A DNA stretch of 64,000 nt from Sipunculus nudus (Eukaryota > Annelida > Sipuncula > Golfingiida > Sipunculidae), in assembly GCA_026874595.1 (NCBI GenBank), contig CM049322.1, forward strand, positions 38,246,340-38,310,339. The letters run 5' to 3'. Of the stretch, positions 1-12,548 are shown piece by piece. The notes under the pieces were generated by a model. The model searched no databases and was not told the origin of the DNA. It worked only from the letters and a program-made list of their open reading frames with translations. Each line of letters begins with the position of its first letter. The stretch's first letter is position 1. A program made the translations under genes and the position numbers.

Positions 1-309
1 TAGCGGGAGTCCTGGGGCTCTACTTGAGAGTAGTGACCTCTCACATACAGGAGACCAGGGAATCCACTTGACAGTAGTGATCTCTCACATACGGGAGACC
101 AGGGACTCCACTTGACAGTAGTGATCTCTCACTAGCGGGAGTCCTGGGGCTCCACTTGAGAGTAGTGATCTCTCACTAGCGGAAGTCCTGGCGCTCCATT
201 TGAGTGTAGTGATCTCTCAACAGCTGGAGTCTTGGGACTGCACTTTAGTAGTAATCTCATACTAGCTGGAGTCCTGGGCCTTCACCTGAGAGTGGTAATC
301 TCTCAACAG
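1..309. repeat. 44-bp minisatellite, about 7 units, cut by the window edge
   Basis: Seven head-to-tail units of 41-45 bp start at base 1 and fade out near 309. Each ends in a TAGTGATCTCTCAC-like block. Two unit types are visible: one with GGAGTCCTGGGGCTCC and one with GGAGACCAGGGACTCC, in the order A-B-B-A-A'-A''-A'''. The right-hand units are more diverged, as expected at the edge of an array that turns over by unequal exchange. The array probably continues to the left of the window. Confidence 0.93.
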
Positions 310-476
310 GTCTTTTTCAGGACTCTTTTGGATATTAAAATATTTGTTTGTTAAGTTAAGAATTATGCACTGGATTTGAATCTTATTTGTTTAAGTTTGG
401 CTAATAAAAATAATGCGTGCTTTCATTTAAAGATCATTCACAGATCATAGAATATCAACTTTAAGACCATAATATA

Positions 477-478
<2 letters not shown>

Positions 479-538
<60 letters not shown>
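479..538. repeat. Compound (TA)n-(TG)n microsatellite
   Basis: About 21 TA units run directly into about 9 TG units. Confidence 0.97.
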
Positions 539-1171
539 TTTGCAAATGTTCTCGCAAAAATGTCGCAGGCAGGCAGCGACTCTCCATTAAGAATTAATCT
601 AGGTTTTTGCAACTGTACATAAGGCAGTAAAGAATTGAATATTTAAAAACAGATTCCTGAAGCCATTGGTTTCCAGAATGCATATATTGTTTTCGCAGCA
701 TCACGACTTCTTGAGCCACTGAACGATTTCTTCAAATCATCCTGCACTACCAAACATGACCCCTGTTGTTTTGTATTAATGCATGTCAATACGCGACGAG
801 GAGGAAGCAGGGTTCGCATTATACTGAGGTAATACGATAGCAAAATTTTCACGACACACGGCACTTCTCGGAGCACTCATGCCAGCGTTCCCGTGTGGGT
901 CGTGTCCCTGCTGTCATGCTAGATGGGTATTGACATTGGCTCGGATTACTTGCGGGTAACAAATTGATCACCCGGATCTGGAAGAATACCAACTCCTGCC
1001 TGCCTCATGTAAGACTTTGGTGTCTCTGCTACCCATTGTATAACCGAGAAGGAAATATTAAATGGACCGAGAAAGATAATCTCGCATATCACGCTCATAT
1101 ATTTATCAATACATATTATACATCTTTTGTTCTAATTAAAAATACATTATTAAGTGTCGTTGAATATATAC

Positions 1172-1173
<2 letters not shown>

Positions 1174-1204
<31 letters not shown>
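1174..1204. repeat. (TG)n microsatellite
   Basis: About 15 uninterrupted TG units. Confidence 0.96.
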
Positions 1205-1208
<4 letters not shown>

Positions 1209-2814
1209 ATAAAATTCATCACCGCCAACTCTACACACTACCGGACGCCACCACCTTAACCACGGGGAATGCCACGATTAATTATTATAGCAATTTGTAA
1301 GGTTTATTTAAAATAAATAAGTTTATATTACATATATATGAGAGAAAGAGAAAGAAAAACTGGTTAAATAAAATATATATATGCTATTGCTTATTCATAT
1401 TCCAGTGTATTTTGCAATAAAGTGTTATATTAATTAATTGTATGAATACATTATATGTAAATGTGAGTTGAATGATAAATTTTAAAGTTTCAGGAAATTT
1501 AATATTCCTTTGAATTGCTCATGAATTTTAATGAATAAGCTTGGAATTTAGACTACCAAATTTAAAGTTAAAAAACCTATCAGGTATATTTTAGATGTAA
1601 ATGTATTATCTGAAATCCTTATATGTTGACAAAACAGAAATGCTGACGATATCGTATGAAAAAGTCAAAATCCACGTTCTGGCATCAGACAATAAAAAGC
1701 AATTTTGCATCAAGCAAAGGCGGCGTTTATTACCAGAATGTCGCTACTGTTATTTATCAAAGTGATCTCCTAGTTGGAAGATATGTCAACAACCTGATAC
1801 ATTTTCAGTCCTTTTTATTGAGAAACCATCTAACTAGACTTCCTCATATTGCGTCTGTCTGTTTCCTTTGGTTCAGACCGAAACACTGAAAGTTCTCTTC
1901 AGAATGATATTTCATATTTATTTAATACCCTTGTCATTTGTTTTCTATCTTGTTTGTAACAGTTAGATACTGGAACTTCTCATCATGTTTGTTACATGTT
2001 TTAGCCAATTTGTTTTGCCGAAAATTAAACTTATGGTTTTATAACGATGGCTGATTTGAAGAATAGGAGACAGACGTTTGTATTTAGAGGTCGACATTGA
2101 CTACACCATCACGTTTTGTTTGTTTTAGCTTCATTCTAGTAATTGTAAAATAGAAAAGGAATATATAGCAATATACGACCGAAATTATCTTGGTTTTCGC
2201 TTGGTTGTAAAAGTGTATGCGTTTAATCAAGATTCTCGTTACCTAACGCTCCATCGCGAGATGTCCTGCTCTACCAAGCCATCCTGGCAGCCATGTCATG
2301 AATTATGAAAAAGCTCGCACGTGATGGAGGCGAAATTAATAAGGCCAACCAAACCAAACGTAACCCCCACACGGTAGTCCAAATTTTCACATACCGTTTC
2401 ACCAACAACAAATACACATCGGAAATTGAACAGGTTTACAAGCCTTTATATGAAAGGTCAGATTCTCGATAACGTTCTGGCTTTGCATGATAGTTGCGAA
2501 CGTGCGATGCACTATCAGGTAAAAAAATAGAGTAAGACGGGCGACGTTAGTCGAAATGATTTGTGTTATAGTAGAGAATCTTCTGTTTTCACCAGTGACA
2601 GTTTTTTTTAATCATTACATATATAAATAATTAAATATGTCATATATCAACACATACATATCAAAACATATCTCACCAACGTTCTTTTTAATAAAAAAGC
2701 CGGTATACCCGGGCCACATAATTAAAGATAAGACGTACATCTGAGATCATATCATATACAACATTTTATATAGACGCACGTACATATATATTTTTTGTGT
2801 ATATTTATAAATAT

Positions 2815-2825
2815 ATATATATGTG

Positions 2826-2900
<75 letters not shown>
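2815..2900. repeat. (TA)n microsatellite, long
   Basis: About 40 TA units with a few early interruptions (TGTG, ACAT). It is self-complementary and could extrude as a cruciform. The open frame across it only encodes alternating Ile-Tyr. Confidence 0.97.
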
Positions 2901-2903
<3 letters not shown>

Positions 2904-4261
2904 TCTATGTACACTTGGTCAACGTTATTAGAGAACCTAACGTGAAATTCGAAGGAGACGATATAAAAAGTTCGTCCACTAGGATTAGAATAATCATAAA
3001 GAAAAAGGTAATAGATTCACGTCACATTTATAATTAGGAAACACTCATTCCAACCCTAGCGAGGATTTATATACATATATTTGTATTCAGAAAGACAAAT
3101 TTCCATCCCATAAATCAATCCTTGCGGGTAGATTACAAAAAGAAGCTGACTCAGCACATTATCAGCAGCAATTACAGATGGGGGACTATCGCGTAGCTGG
3201 TTATCGGTGACAGGCTGTTGACGGGCTGCTTTAGTCCTGATGGACCAGTCACTGCTCCAGTTCCACAGTGGTCCAGTTTCTGTCTTGACAGAATCAATTT
3301 CTGGATGACAAATAATGACAATATCAGATTTAAAGACCACCCTACACACCACTTACCGGCAAATCAGCTTAGAACTCGTCCCCCGGGGGTTCCAATGGCC
3401 GAGGAAGCTGAATATAACCTCTGGTGCAGGCATCAGGTTTTTTCTGGAATCGGAATAATTGAAAATAATGGTCCTCTTAAGACTGTTAAGCATACCTATC
3501 CATTAAAAATATATCAGTTTTATTTTCATCCATCTGAAACTTTCAGAAAAAAAAAATCTTTTGCGTTGGTGTTGTATCCGAGGTTGAATTTTTTTCCACT
3601 AATGCTTTCTAGAGTACATTAAGGCAGTTAGTATCACCTTCTTAGCCCTTGTTTTTACCTAGGAATAGCAGATGTAGGTCTTTTCACTCTTCAGTATATT
3701 AAAACTGCGTAGGAAAATATTAACTATAGCTATATCTGGCCTCTTGCTGTTAATTTGATTTTTTCTGTTGGAACAGATACCTATAATTGCACGCTTCAGC
3801 ACTAAGAATCGCTCTCAAACCAGTTCAGAGGCAATGATGAGTTATATGAATGTCTGGTATTGTTCAGATCATTTTTGCTGTGTGTATAATTGTCAACAGT
3901 TACAATACTTTGGTACTCTTTCAAATGACACAGCAAACAATAGACACTGGACCTATCTAAAACAGAGGAACGACTTGCTTACAGGAGCGTCAATATCCCT
4001 TTCCTGTTTACATTTATTTAAGATTCCCGACAAATTCTGACACTATTTATATTTACACCAACAGCAATATCTTTTCAAGCTTTTCTTGTATCTTTATCAA
4101 ATTTTCAACAGTTTCCACTAAGAGGTTTTGCTGAAGATTATTGAAATCATTGAAACCTAAAAATAATATGCAATATTTTTGTCCTGAAAGAATCTATACA
4201 TATCATGGCATTCTAGTTGCCCATTGTGAGTGCTCTTTAGTGGCCTGTAAACAGTAAAGGG
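2901..4261. other. No gene seen
   Basis: Open frames of up to 134 codons occur on both strands near 3056-3622 and overlap each other. They lack domain motifs, splice context or biased composition, so they are most likely chance. Confidence 0.5.
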
Positions 4262-4580
4262 ATATAGGGGAACTTGTATATATATATCCCCCGCTTTTTA
4301 GCAAGGGGGAAGGGGTGGTCATTGAAACCCTTCCCCCTATATTCAGAGAATAATATTTATATATCGGAAATAATATATATATATATATATATATATTAAT
4401 TAGAATTACGGACTTTGGTACTATTTCTGAGTTTATTATGACATATTATACATCTAAACCAGGATTAGAAGTAACCTATACTGGAAACATAATACCTTAT
4501 TTTTTTTAAACCTTATACTTAATTGTAATTTATTTGAAATAGACAAAATAAGGTATAAAAGATAATATATATGTATATTT
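4262..4580 (+). mobile_element. G-run MITE-like repeat, copy 1
   Basis: Shares an ordered set of blocks with 57,615-57,885 (same strand) and 54,300-54,543 (opposite strand). The blocks are a G/C-run head with a GCAAGGGGG-type motif, ATTCAGA followed by ATATTTATA, a CATCTAAACCAGGATTAGAA-type block, TATACTGG, and CCTTATACTTAATTGTAAT. No open reading frame. The head of the sister copies reads CAGGGGCGTCAATA, similar to hAT-type termini. A (TA)n tract at 4376-4396 lies inside. Confidence 0.7.
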
Positions 4581-4738
4581 TTGTGTGTGTGTTTATAAAA
4601 TAGTTGTCACAGCCCTCCCTCTGCGAGTCATCCCCCCCCCACCTTGATTCCACTGCATGCTAATGCTTAATATCTCTATTTTTCTTTCTTTTCGTCTATA
4701 TATTGTAGGGGACTGTATGTTCGAGATATAAATTTGCA

Positions 4739-4760
4739 AAAAAAAAAAAAAAAAAAAAAA
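4739..4760. repeat. Poly(A) run of about 22 bases
   Basis: A pure A tract. No coding or LINE-like sequence precedes it on either strand, so there is no support for a retrogene tail. Confidence 0.9.
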
Positions 4761-5979
4761 TACCAAATAAAAGCACATTTGCGAGAAAGCAAAAATTGTA
4801 CGAATTGTATCTTATCATGTTGGAGTACCAAGTAAACCAACAAGACAGGCGGAAAAAATGAAAACCTTTGAACAATACAAAGTTCCGTTAAATCTTGATT
4901 CTGTCTTTCCCAAGGCGACCAGATTTCCACCAGTAGCTGTTTAAATTCAACAGGGAAAAGGGAAGACGGCTGTTGCAACTAAGTTGATAAAAAGAGCGTC
5001 AGTTTCCTAAGAGGCTGTCGGAGTCTTGTGAAAAAAACGAGCTTCAGGAAAAAGAGAAAAAGTCTCAACTAATGCACTTAGGTCGGACTTCCTGAGGTTA
5101 GGGAAGCATTATCTTAAGAGCACGCCCAGGGAGAGCACCAATTCCACGGTAATGGTCCACCAAATTGATTAGCTATCTACTACTCCTTTTGTGCGAAAAC
5201 GTCATTTCGGGGCTTCTATATAAGGCGCGCCTTTCAAGCATGGCCTAACATGTATAGGCGGACGGTTTTTCTTGGATACCCAATGCCTTAATCTGAAAAG
5301 ATCTCGGAGTCTACTCAGCATTCAAAGCATAAATACGGGCACACTGAAAGTCTACAAAGTTAACACTGGAAGCGCCAAAGCTCTTGTTTCTATAACCACG
5401 CCGGCTTTCAGATGCTGTAATAACACAAGATATTATTTACTGTAGACTGTACGAGGGTGGGACAGCCAAAGTGGTGCTCCAGAGAAGTCTGGTTGCCTTG
5501 TCAGCGGATACGGCATAATGATACAAAATCACTCTTTCTTATAATAATAGCTGACATTTATACCTCCCGTGTATTGTGTTCAGTATAACATGTCAATGTT
5601 GCGTCCACAGAAGCCAATGGTTCCTGTTAACGGTGTAATAAGTGGTCTTTGTTGTCTCTTGTATAAGAAGTATTCTTCAGCCGGACTGAAAGTAGACATA
5701 ATCAAAGCAATGTTAATATCAATATCAATATTTTTATTTAACATTTCAAAACCACTCTTTTCAACAATAACTAATACATTACCGATTTTTGCATTTGGAA
5801 AACTCGTTTTCATGGGCTGAGCTCATATCTGGTTGGGTTTCAATGGGCCGAATTGAATACACTGTCCTTGTTTCGGATAGATGGACCCTTCGCGGAATGA
5901 TGTAAAATTCTGGAGGAATTATGGAAATATATAAAAAATGAGGCCTTTAGGAACCCCATGTCATCGTTCCCCACACTAA

Positions 5980-6023
<44 letters not shown>

Positions 6024-6520
6024 ATACGACATGCTTTTGATAAGGCATCGCTGCCAAATTACTCACCTTCAAGGACATACGTTTGACAAAACCGTGTTAT
6101 TATCATTTTTCACTTTTACAATTTACGTTTAGTTATATGCGATTTTTTTAAAACTCCTCATCTGATCGAAGCAAATCGGGGGAGGTCTGGATAATGAAAC
6201 CATTCACTATAACGACCCACGTCGGAGAAAGCTTGGCAGATGAAATTATTCATATAAATGGAATTGTCTGAACAAATTAAACCAGATATGACCTTTAAGT
6301 AGCCTCAAGCAAGATCCAATTAAATTTGCTGTCCCCCGTTGTCACAGGGTGACATTTAATCCAACTTTCGTCTGTGTTGATGAGCCGCGGTTTCAAAGGG
6401 CCTCTATCTGCATACCTGCCACTTTTAAATTATACACTTTTGCTAGCAGGCACAAATGAAAATTTCATGTGACAGGCCGGTGAATGCGATGCCAGTCAGA
6501 TTTTAAGCAATTTGAATACC
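4761..6520. other. No gene seen; one compound microsatellite
   Basis: Holds (TA)n-(TG)n at 5980-6023. Nothing else recognisable. Confidence 0.55.
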
Positions 6521-6812
6521 TGCGCGGGTTGAGCACAGGGCTCAAAGCCGGGATTTCGAATCTCAGCCGAGGCGGTGAGATTTTTCAAGGTCGGTCCCCA
6601 CACAAGGTGAGAGTTCTGCGGGCTTAATGAGGAGACTGTGTCCAACAGTCGTGTTTCACTCACAGACGAATGCCTCTTTCGGGGGTTCCTCAGTATTATG
6701 ACCTACCAGTGGGGATGACACACACCTAGGACCCGCACGGGTGATACACCTAGCCTGGTTGACGCCAGGAATATCGCGTGTAAACCCCTATCACGTGGCC
6801 TGATACTGGAAC
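6521..6812 (+). mobile_element. tRNA-derived SINE, family A, copy 1
   Basis: A tRNA-like head has a B-box-like GGGATTTCGAATCTC at about 6550-6565, preceded by an A-box-like GGTTGAGCACAGGGCTC. The body has TCGTGTTTCACTCACAGACG and CCTCTTTCGGGGGTTCCTCA. The body recurs at 15,055-15,235 (+) and, reversed, at 16,100-16,267. SINEs are transcribed by RNA polymerase III from such internal boxes and move using LINE enzymes. No poly(A) or short-repeat tail was identified. Confidence 0.8.
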
Positions 6813-7839
6813 GGAATCCTCACATATGTCAATAGTACTGAGGTGAAAAAAACATTAAGAAAAATTGAGGCGGTTACCTTCACCAGAATGAAAAATAAAA
6901 AAAATGTCTAATACGTACACGCACATGAGAAAAACACTTCTTGAACTTGATAAAAAAGAAACCGCCGCTGCTCCGATTTGCATTTCCGTGGATTAGTTTA
7001 GAAGCACCCGAAAGGATATGACTTTATATACAGTTTACCCTCGCTATTTCGCCATAACAATAATACAAGAGAGGACAATGGCCTGTTGGTGGCATTGAAT
7101 GAGATTTATGGTAAGTATACGATAAAAATGACATGATATTATTAAGTCTTCGTGATATGTATGCACAGGGCTACGAATAACCTATTCATTGAATCGTTAG
7201 GGCGATTCTCTGAGTTTTTTCTACTGTTAGCCATTTTCATCCAAGGCACTTTCGGAGTTCTAGAATTGGATCTTCAGCTCCATAACCTCATTCCAAAATA
7301 AAACAATACCTTACCCCGTATAGTTAAAACATGTTTAATATGATAATCAGGGAATGATATGGCAAGTGATCGAGGGTAACTGACTATGACTTAGACCTTT
7401 CAGCTTTCGAACATGTGCACTGTATATACCGCCTTAGGTTACACGTTTTTGTTTTCTGTTCCTCAACACTACTGCATGTACTGTGTTTACAAACAGTTTG
7501 TATAGATAAACAGGCTCATACTTCGATCACAGAGGAGTTATAAGAATTTTAACAGGAACAAACACGCAGAGCCATAACATGGTGTTAATCAGCCGTATGG
7601 GAGGTACTGAGACTGTGTTGGGATGGATTACTTTTGCATAAAGCAACATTGAACATATAGTGTGAAAAATTAGGCATAATATTGCTCCTGATTATGTCCC
7701 TTTAAACATTGATTGCCATGAATCTTTCCATGTAAATTGTTCATGGAGTATTACATCAGTTCTTTGAAGACTGGTGGGGCCACCTTTATACTTTCTAATT
7801 ATTACACATTTTTTTCTCCATTTCGCCCTTCAAATGAAA
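6813..7839. other. No gene seen
   Basis: No convincing coding frame, repeat or RNA structure was recognised. Confidence 0.5.
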
Positions 7840-8480
7840 CACTTCCGCCGTTAACAGGGCACAAACCATAACCGTTAGACCTCGAAATTTCTAACTATAC
7901 GTCTAGGGAGGTCCTAGGCAAATTTCCATGGAAACCTGAAATTAGGTCAACTGCGGGGCCAAGGATATGGTTTTCAGCATCAAGTGAATCAGACGGGGCA
8001 AATTGTTTTTATTTGGCCTAGAATCTTTTAACATGACAGGGAGGTCCTGGGTGAATCTCTGTGAAAACCCGATATCAGGTCAGTGTGGCCTATAATCTGC
8101 ATGATATGTAAAAGAACATGAGCACCCTATCGGACAGATATGCATGATTGGTTACAGTTGGACCTAAAAAAAACTTCTAATTTGATGAAGATCCAAGGAG
8201 GTTCCTGTAAAAAAATTCCTTGGAAACCTGAAATGATGTTATTGTGACATACCTTCATCGAGCTTTGTGAAAACAAAAAAAAATGTTTTTAGCACTCTAT
8301 TAGTTAGCAGGGCACAAATTGCAGCATTTGACATTGGGACTTTTTCTTAGCACGAAGGGAGTTTCTTGTACCATCTTTTAGACATAAATAAGGTCACTGT
8401 AACCTATATATAATTATTGCCTAAGAACTATAGGCAAAAACATGACTTTGAGCACTCAGAAAGTCATTTTACCCATTGTT
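7840..8480. repeat. Degenerate tandem array, period about 130-190 bp
   Basis: About four diverged units repeat the same ordered blocks: a GGGCACAAA- or GGGGCAAATTG-like block, a GGGAGGTCCTGGGT-like block (7907, 8039, 8197 and 8348 regions), GGAAACCTGAAAT followed by GGTCA, GTGGCCTATAAT, and a TTTTTAGCACTC-like block. Units differ by many substitutions and indels, so this is an old array. Confidence 0.65.
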
Positions 8481-8727
8481 CAAGGTCCCTTATGTAAAGT
8501 TTTCACTATATCATAACATCAATTATTGATGCATGCAACACTTGTATGTCAAACTCAGCTGAGCGTCATGGTCCATTGGCCACTTGTTCTTATTTACTTA
8601 TAGGACAAAAAGTGTATTTTAGTCTTTAACAGGAACAGCATAACTGTTCTATTTAAAAAAAAAAACGCTAATTTAGAATTGCAGCTGCACATTTTCCATT
8701 TACAACTACATTAATAGGGGTTATTTT

Positions 8728-9211
8728 CAGTGTTGTAGTCGAGTCTTCACTATCCGAGTCCGTTTGCAAATCAGAGTCCTTGAGGTTAGAGTCCAAGTCA
8801 GAGTCAAGTTAGAGTTCGAGTCGGAGTCATTTGGAACCTGGGTCCAAGCCAGAGTCCAAACTTTTTTTTCAAAACAATTTAAAATTCAAATTTGATGTGT
8901 ATTTAAAGTAAGTTTACACTATATTTTACTTGGATTGAATATAACTTTCGATGCAAATATTGAATTTGGTACGTAATCATAAATTGTTTTTGTAATATTC
9001 TCTCATTATCACGCGCATGAAAATCTTTATGGTAGCATTTCTAATTTGAATGTCAGGCCTTTCTTGACAGTGTTTTTTTTTCTACTTGGCTCGAGATGGA
9101 ATCGTCCTAATTTCAGTATAGGATCCTCCAGTCCAAGTCCGAGTTGCTAAAAAAAAGGGAATCGAGTCCATACTAGAGTCGAAGTTGAGACTCGAGTCCT
9201 ACACCACTTGT
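8728..9211. mobile_element. GAGTC-rich MITE-like repeat, copy 1
   Basis: Both ends are dense in GAGTC/GACTC words. The left end reads CAGTGTTGTAGTCGAGTC and the right end reads GACTCGAGTCCTACACCACT, which are imperfect inverted repeats. The middle is AT-rich and non-coding. A CTCGAGATGGA block before the right end recurs in the copy at 56,060-56,440. The CAGTG ends recall hAT non-autonomous elements, but no clear 8-bp target duplication was found. Confidence 0.7.
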
Positions 9212-10404
9212 CAATTGGAAGTTAGAATATACCCTTGCCTAAATAAATTTGTGCGTTTATAAATGTATTGGCATTGAGTCGGGCGTATTTGAATCTTGCC
9301 CGATTCAAGGCAAATGCAAACTATAATTGGATTTCATGATCTGTGCTACGTCACGCATTCCTCTTAAGTTAAAATGATCCGTCTTTGAAGGTGATTCGAT
9401 GCTCTTAATAGAGCACGTTCTGTGATTAACCATCTCAGATCACGTGACGAAATTTGGTTATCGCATTAGATCAAAGAGGTGCTAATAAGAATATTTAATG
9501 AACTCCTTTCTAATTAGAGAGTCGCGTCTTTTCAGCTTTTACCTTTTTCACTTAAGGTTTAGCGGGTAAGATCTCTTAGTAAAAGATTTTGCGAGAATTA
9601 AAGGACCTTCCGTCCGCATCGTAGGAAATTAAAGGCTACATCAATGATCGGTGGTCCGATATTTTTCTTTTAAATTGAGACAATTTAATAGTCTTAAAGG
9701 ATTGATTCTTATCTGATCTTATCAAATCCGATTTTATGTTGTAAGGGGGTTATAAACGGACAAAGTGGCCGTGCAGTTGATAACTTCATACGCTTTCTAT
9801 TTCAAACAAATCAAATGGAATAAAGCGCACTTTTTTGCCTGAGTTTAGGAACATAATTAACGAAACGGCTATTTTGTAATTCCGGCGGGATTAGTTTAAC
9901 ACTGCAGCTGATGGTGTCAGGAAGAGCGCCTAACATGTATTGATTTTCTCGCTTGTGTGTACGTGTATGTTAAGAGATATATTTATCAAAATGAAGATCT
10001 ATATGATAATTGAGACTTCTGGCACTCAACCGTGGTCACGCAACTCCTCTGTGGCCATGCCTTGGAAATGCCCTTTCTTCTGTTGAAACGTCTGAAACGA
10101 TGCCAAGTGTGTCCAAAGGGGGGTCTTTTTACCTTACGTTCCCCTAATACTGAGAAAATTTACTTATTTTTGTGAAGGGGCTATCGCAACGCCACTCATC
10201 AGAAACTACGCCAGTGAAACCGATGGGTGTATATCTGTCGTATTTGGATTGAAACTAAGCTGGTCATCAAATGTCAAAATAATGATTAATAGACATCTTT
10301 GTACATTTCTACCTGATATTATTTCACACATCAGGGTATTTTATATCAAAGTTTAAAGAAGAGTAACTTGTAATTATTATAATAGGATTTATGTTATTAT
10401 TTAG
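9212..10404. other. No gene seen; apparently unique sequence
   Basis: No open frame of note. The part from 9380 to 9800 is treated separately as possible regulatory sequence. Confidence 0.5.
9380..9800. promoter_or_regulatory. Possible conserved regulatory stretch (weak)
   Basis: Low-repeat sequence with clustered factor-type words: CACGTG at 9441-9446, TAATTA at 9511-9516, and a paired GATA-type CTGATCTTATC around 9713. It lacks microsatellites and interspersed repeats over about 400 bp, unlike its surroundings. This is only compositional evidence; cross-species alignment would decide. Confidence 0.15.
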
Positions 10405-10546
10405 GGCTGGTTAGCGGTCAGTCTGATTAGGTACAATTCGTATTGTAATAGCGATTCCCGATACGTATTGACGAAACCTTTTCCTTTTAAAATTATTTTC
10501 TGATGAAAAGCCCTATTTTCGTAAAAAAAGTAAAGACCATGCAGTA

Positions 10547-10621
<75 letters not shown>

Positions 10622-10780
10622 TGCGCCGTAAAAAAATCGGTTTTTGCTTCTTCGGTTGGACCAAATCTTTAATTTAAATAAATGGCCTGAGATACGTAAT
10701 ATTTAGGCTAAAACAATACGCTACCACATATCGCAATATACTGCAATACGAAATTTTAGGCGATACCCAGGACTACATAG
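10405..10780. mobile_element. CGATAT-ended MITE-like repeat, copy 1
   Basis: The left part has CGTATTGTAATAGCGATTCC and the right part has CAATACGCTACC, CATATCGCAATATACTGCAA and GGCGATACCCAGG. The right end matches 46,695-46,765 closely. A long (TA)n tract (about 10,548-10,618) sits in the middle. No open frame other than translated TA repeats. Confidence 0.65.
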
Positions 10781-11229
10781 TAGAAAGAATTTTAACATTT
10801 GTTAGTTGAACGCGTATACGAGCATGTGCTGGACCTATCGTATACAGCCCTAAGGTCATGCTGAGGCTTAACTCTACAGTAAAGCCTCAACAGAAAAGAA
10901 ACTCAGGCAGAAAACTCACTCAAAGTAAAATATTCAGTTTTAGAAATAATTAGGATATTAATGCAGGAAACAATTTTTTGAATTTATTTTAAATGATGTT
11001 TTATCTCCATGTGTCACCTGTTAGCGATTTTTGTACCTGCAAAGGGGTGAATTTGCCTGAATATCTAAATACTATGCATATTTTATTTGACCATATAATT
11101 TTGAAGATAATTATTTAATGAATAAAGTATTTAAAGCTGAGCTTGTTGAATTACCTATGCAGTTTTGCTTGGCCGACAAACAAAAGTATAACCTATTAGA
11201 AAACACATGTTGGTTAAAGAATAAAGTGG

Positions 11230-11230
<1 letters not shown>

Positions 11231-11276
<46 letters not shown>
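11231..11276. repeat. (TA)n microsatellite
   Basis: About 22 TA units. Confidence 0.96.
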
Positions 11277-11282
<6 letters not shown>

Positions 11283-11639
11283 ATTATTATAATAATAATA
11301 AAAATAATAAAACATATCTTAAAAGAAAGCTATCGAGATACTTCCTGCGGAATATATGTTTGTCATCGGGAAATTGGATACCAGCTTGAATTCGGATCAA
11401 AGAACATAAAATAAAGCACATCACCTCATCTTTACAAAAAAAGCGCCGTAAACCCTTAATAAGCCAGACACGAGACATCCAAGACAAAAATTCCGAGAGA
11501 AAGAAAAATTGAATTCGGGAATTTTTCCATTGTAAATGCACACTCATTTACATACATACTCACACACATATTTATTTACATAAACAATGTGAGAGCTAAA
11601 CAGAGAGAGGAATGGGAGAAAAAAGAGAGACAAATATAT

Positions 11640-11643
<4 letters not shown>

Positions 11644-11695
<52 letters not shown>
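11644..11695. repeat. (GA)n microsatellite
   Basis: About 26 GA units, a purine strand able to form H-DNA. Confidence 0.96.
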
Positions 11696-11699
<4 letters not shown>

Positions 11700-11874
11700 C
11701 GTTCAACAATCACACCATCACTTTTTCTGTCCTGTGATTATTTGTGATTTATAACATTATTATCGGTCGCAGGGCCCGATGTAAATATATGAGAACGTGA
11801 TTATTTGTTTATAATCAGCGCTTGTCATAAATAAAGTCTTGGATTTTAGGGTGTGATATTCATTTATACTTAGC

Positions 11875-11877
<3 letters not shown>

Positions 11878-11937
<60 letters not shown>

Positions 11938-11941
11938 ATAT
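11878..11941. repeat. (TA)n microsatellite, two blocks
   Basis: Two TA runs separated by one slipped TAT. Confidence 0.95.
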
Positions 11942-12548
11942 TATTTTTTTATTAGATTCATTTTTATTATTTTTTATCATTATCATTATAACATGTTTTC
12001 CGTGACAACTCGACTTAGTAGGCACTGATAATTGGGCTTGTAAGCCTACTTGAGTCGTGATACAGGCAATCTTGAACTGTTCTCACTCATGTCTGGTGTT
12101 GTTAGAAAGTATACTTAAAAAAGCTTACGATTCGCCTGGTTTTTTTCAATTGACAGTGTACCTGTAGGCCATGAGCTGTCTTCAGAAATAAGGAAAATAT
12201 TTGCATCCTCATACAGCCTTAAAGTGCGTTCCAGGCTAAAGGATGTAACGGCACTCTGACGTTAGTAAGCTGGTCGTAAACTCTTTAATGTCAGACAGCC
12301 GGAATGGTGCTATATTTAATGTATCATTTTTTGAAAAAAAAAAATGAAATACCACAGTTAAACTTTTGTTATCCTTCCATGGCTGAGGATCCAAAATCGA
12401 ATTCCTACAAATCAAAAAAAGAAACCGGACATTCTTTTCATCCAATAATTTTCTTATTATATATTTCTTATTATAAATTAATTAAAAAAAAGACATGCTG
12501 ATCTCAAATTCTAATCTGAATGTACTTCCAATTTGACTTTTGCATTCT

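Larger units (their letters stand above)
310..2814. other. No gene seen; AT-rich sequence with microsatellites
   Basis: Contains (TA)n then (TG)n at 479-538 and (TG)n at 1174-1204. The open frames here are short and show no recognisable domain. No repeat shared with the rest of the window was seen. Confidence 0.6.
10781..12548. other. No gene seen; three microsatellites
   Basis: Contains (TA)n at 11,231-11,276, (GA)n at 11,644-11,695 and (TA)n at 11,878-11,941. The remaining sequence is AT-rich without recognised features. Confidence 0.6.

Noticed and set aside
1-309. CRISPR-like array of 44-bp repeats
   Set aside because: Units are contiguous with no spacers and the context is eukaryotic; it is a minisatellite.
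2795-3037. Coding frame with Ile-Tyr repeats
   Set aside because: It is a translated (TA)n tract. The same holds for frames near 10,401, 11,118, 23,508, 38,032, 38,644, 43,559 and 54,030.
3056-3622. Possible exons on both strands
   Set aside because: Frames overlap on opposite strands and neither has a domain or convincing splice sites.
4739-4760. Poly(A) tail of a retrogene or LINE
   Set aside because: No coding or LINE-like sequence upstream and no target duplication.
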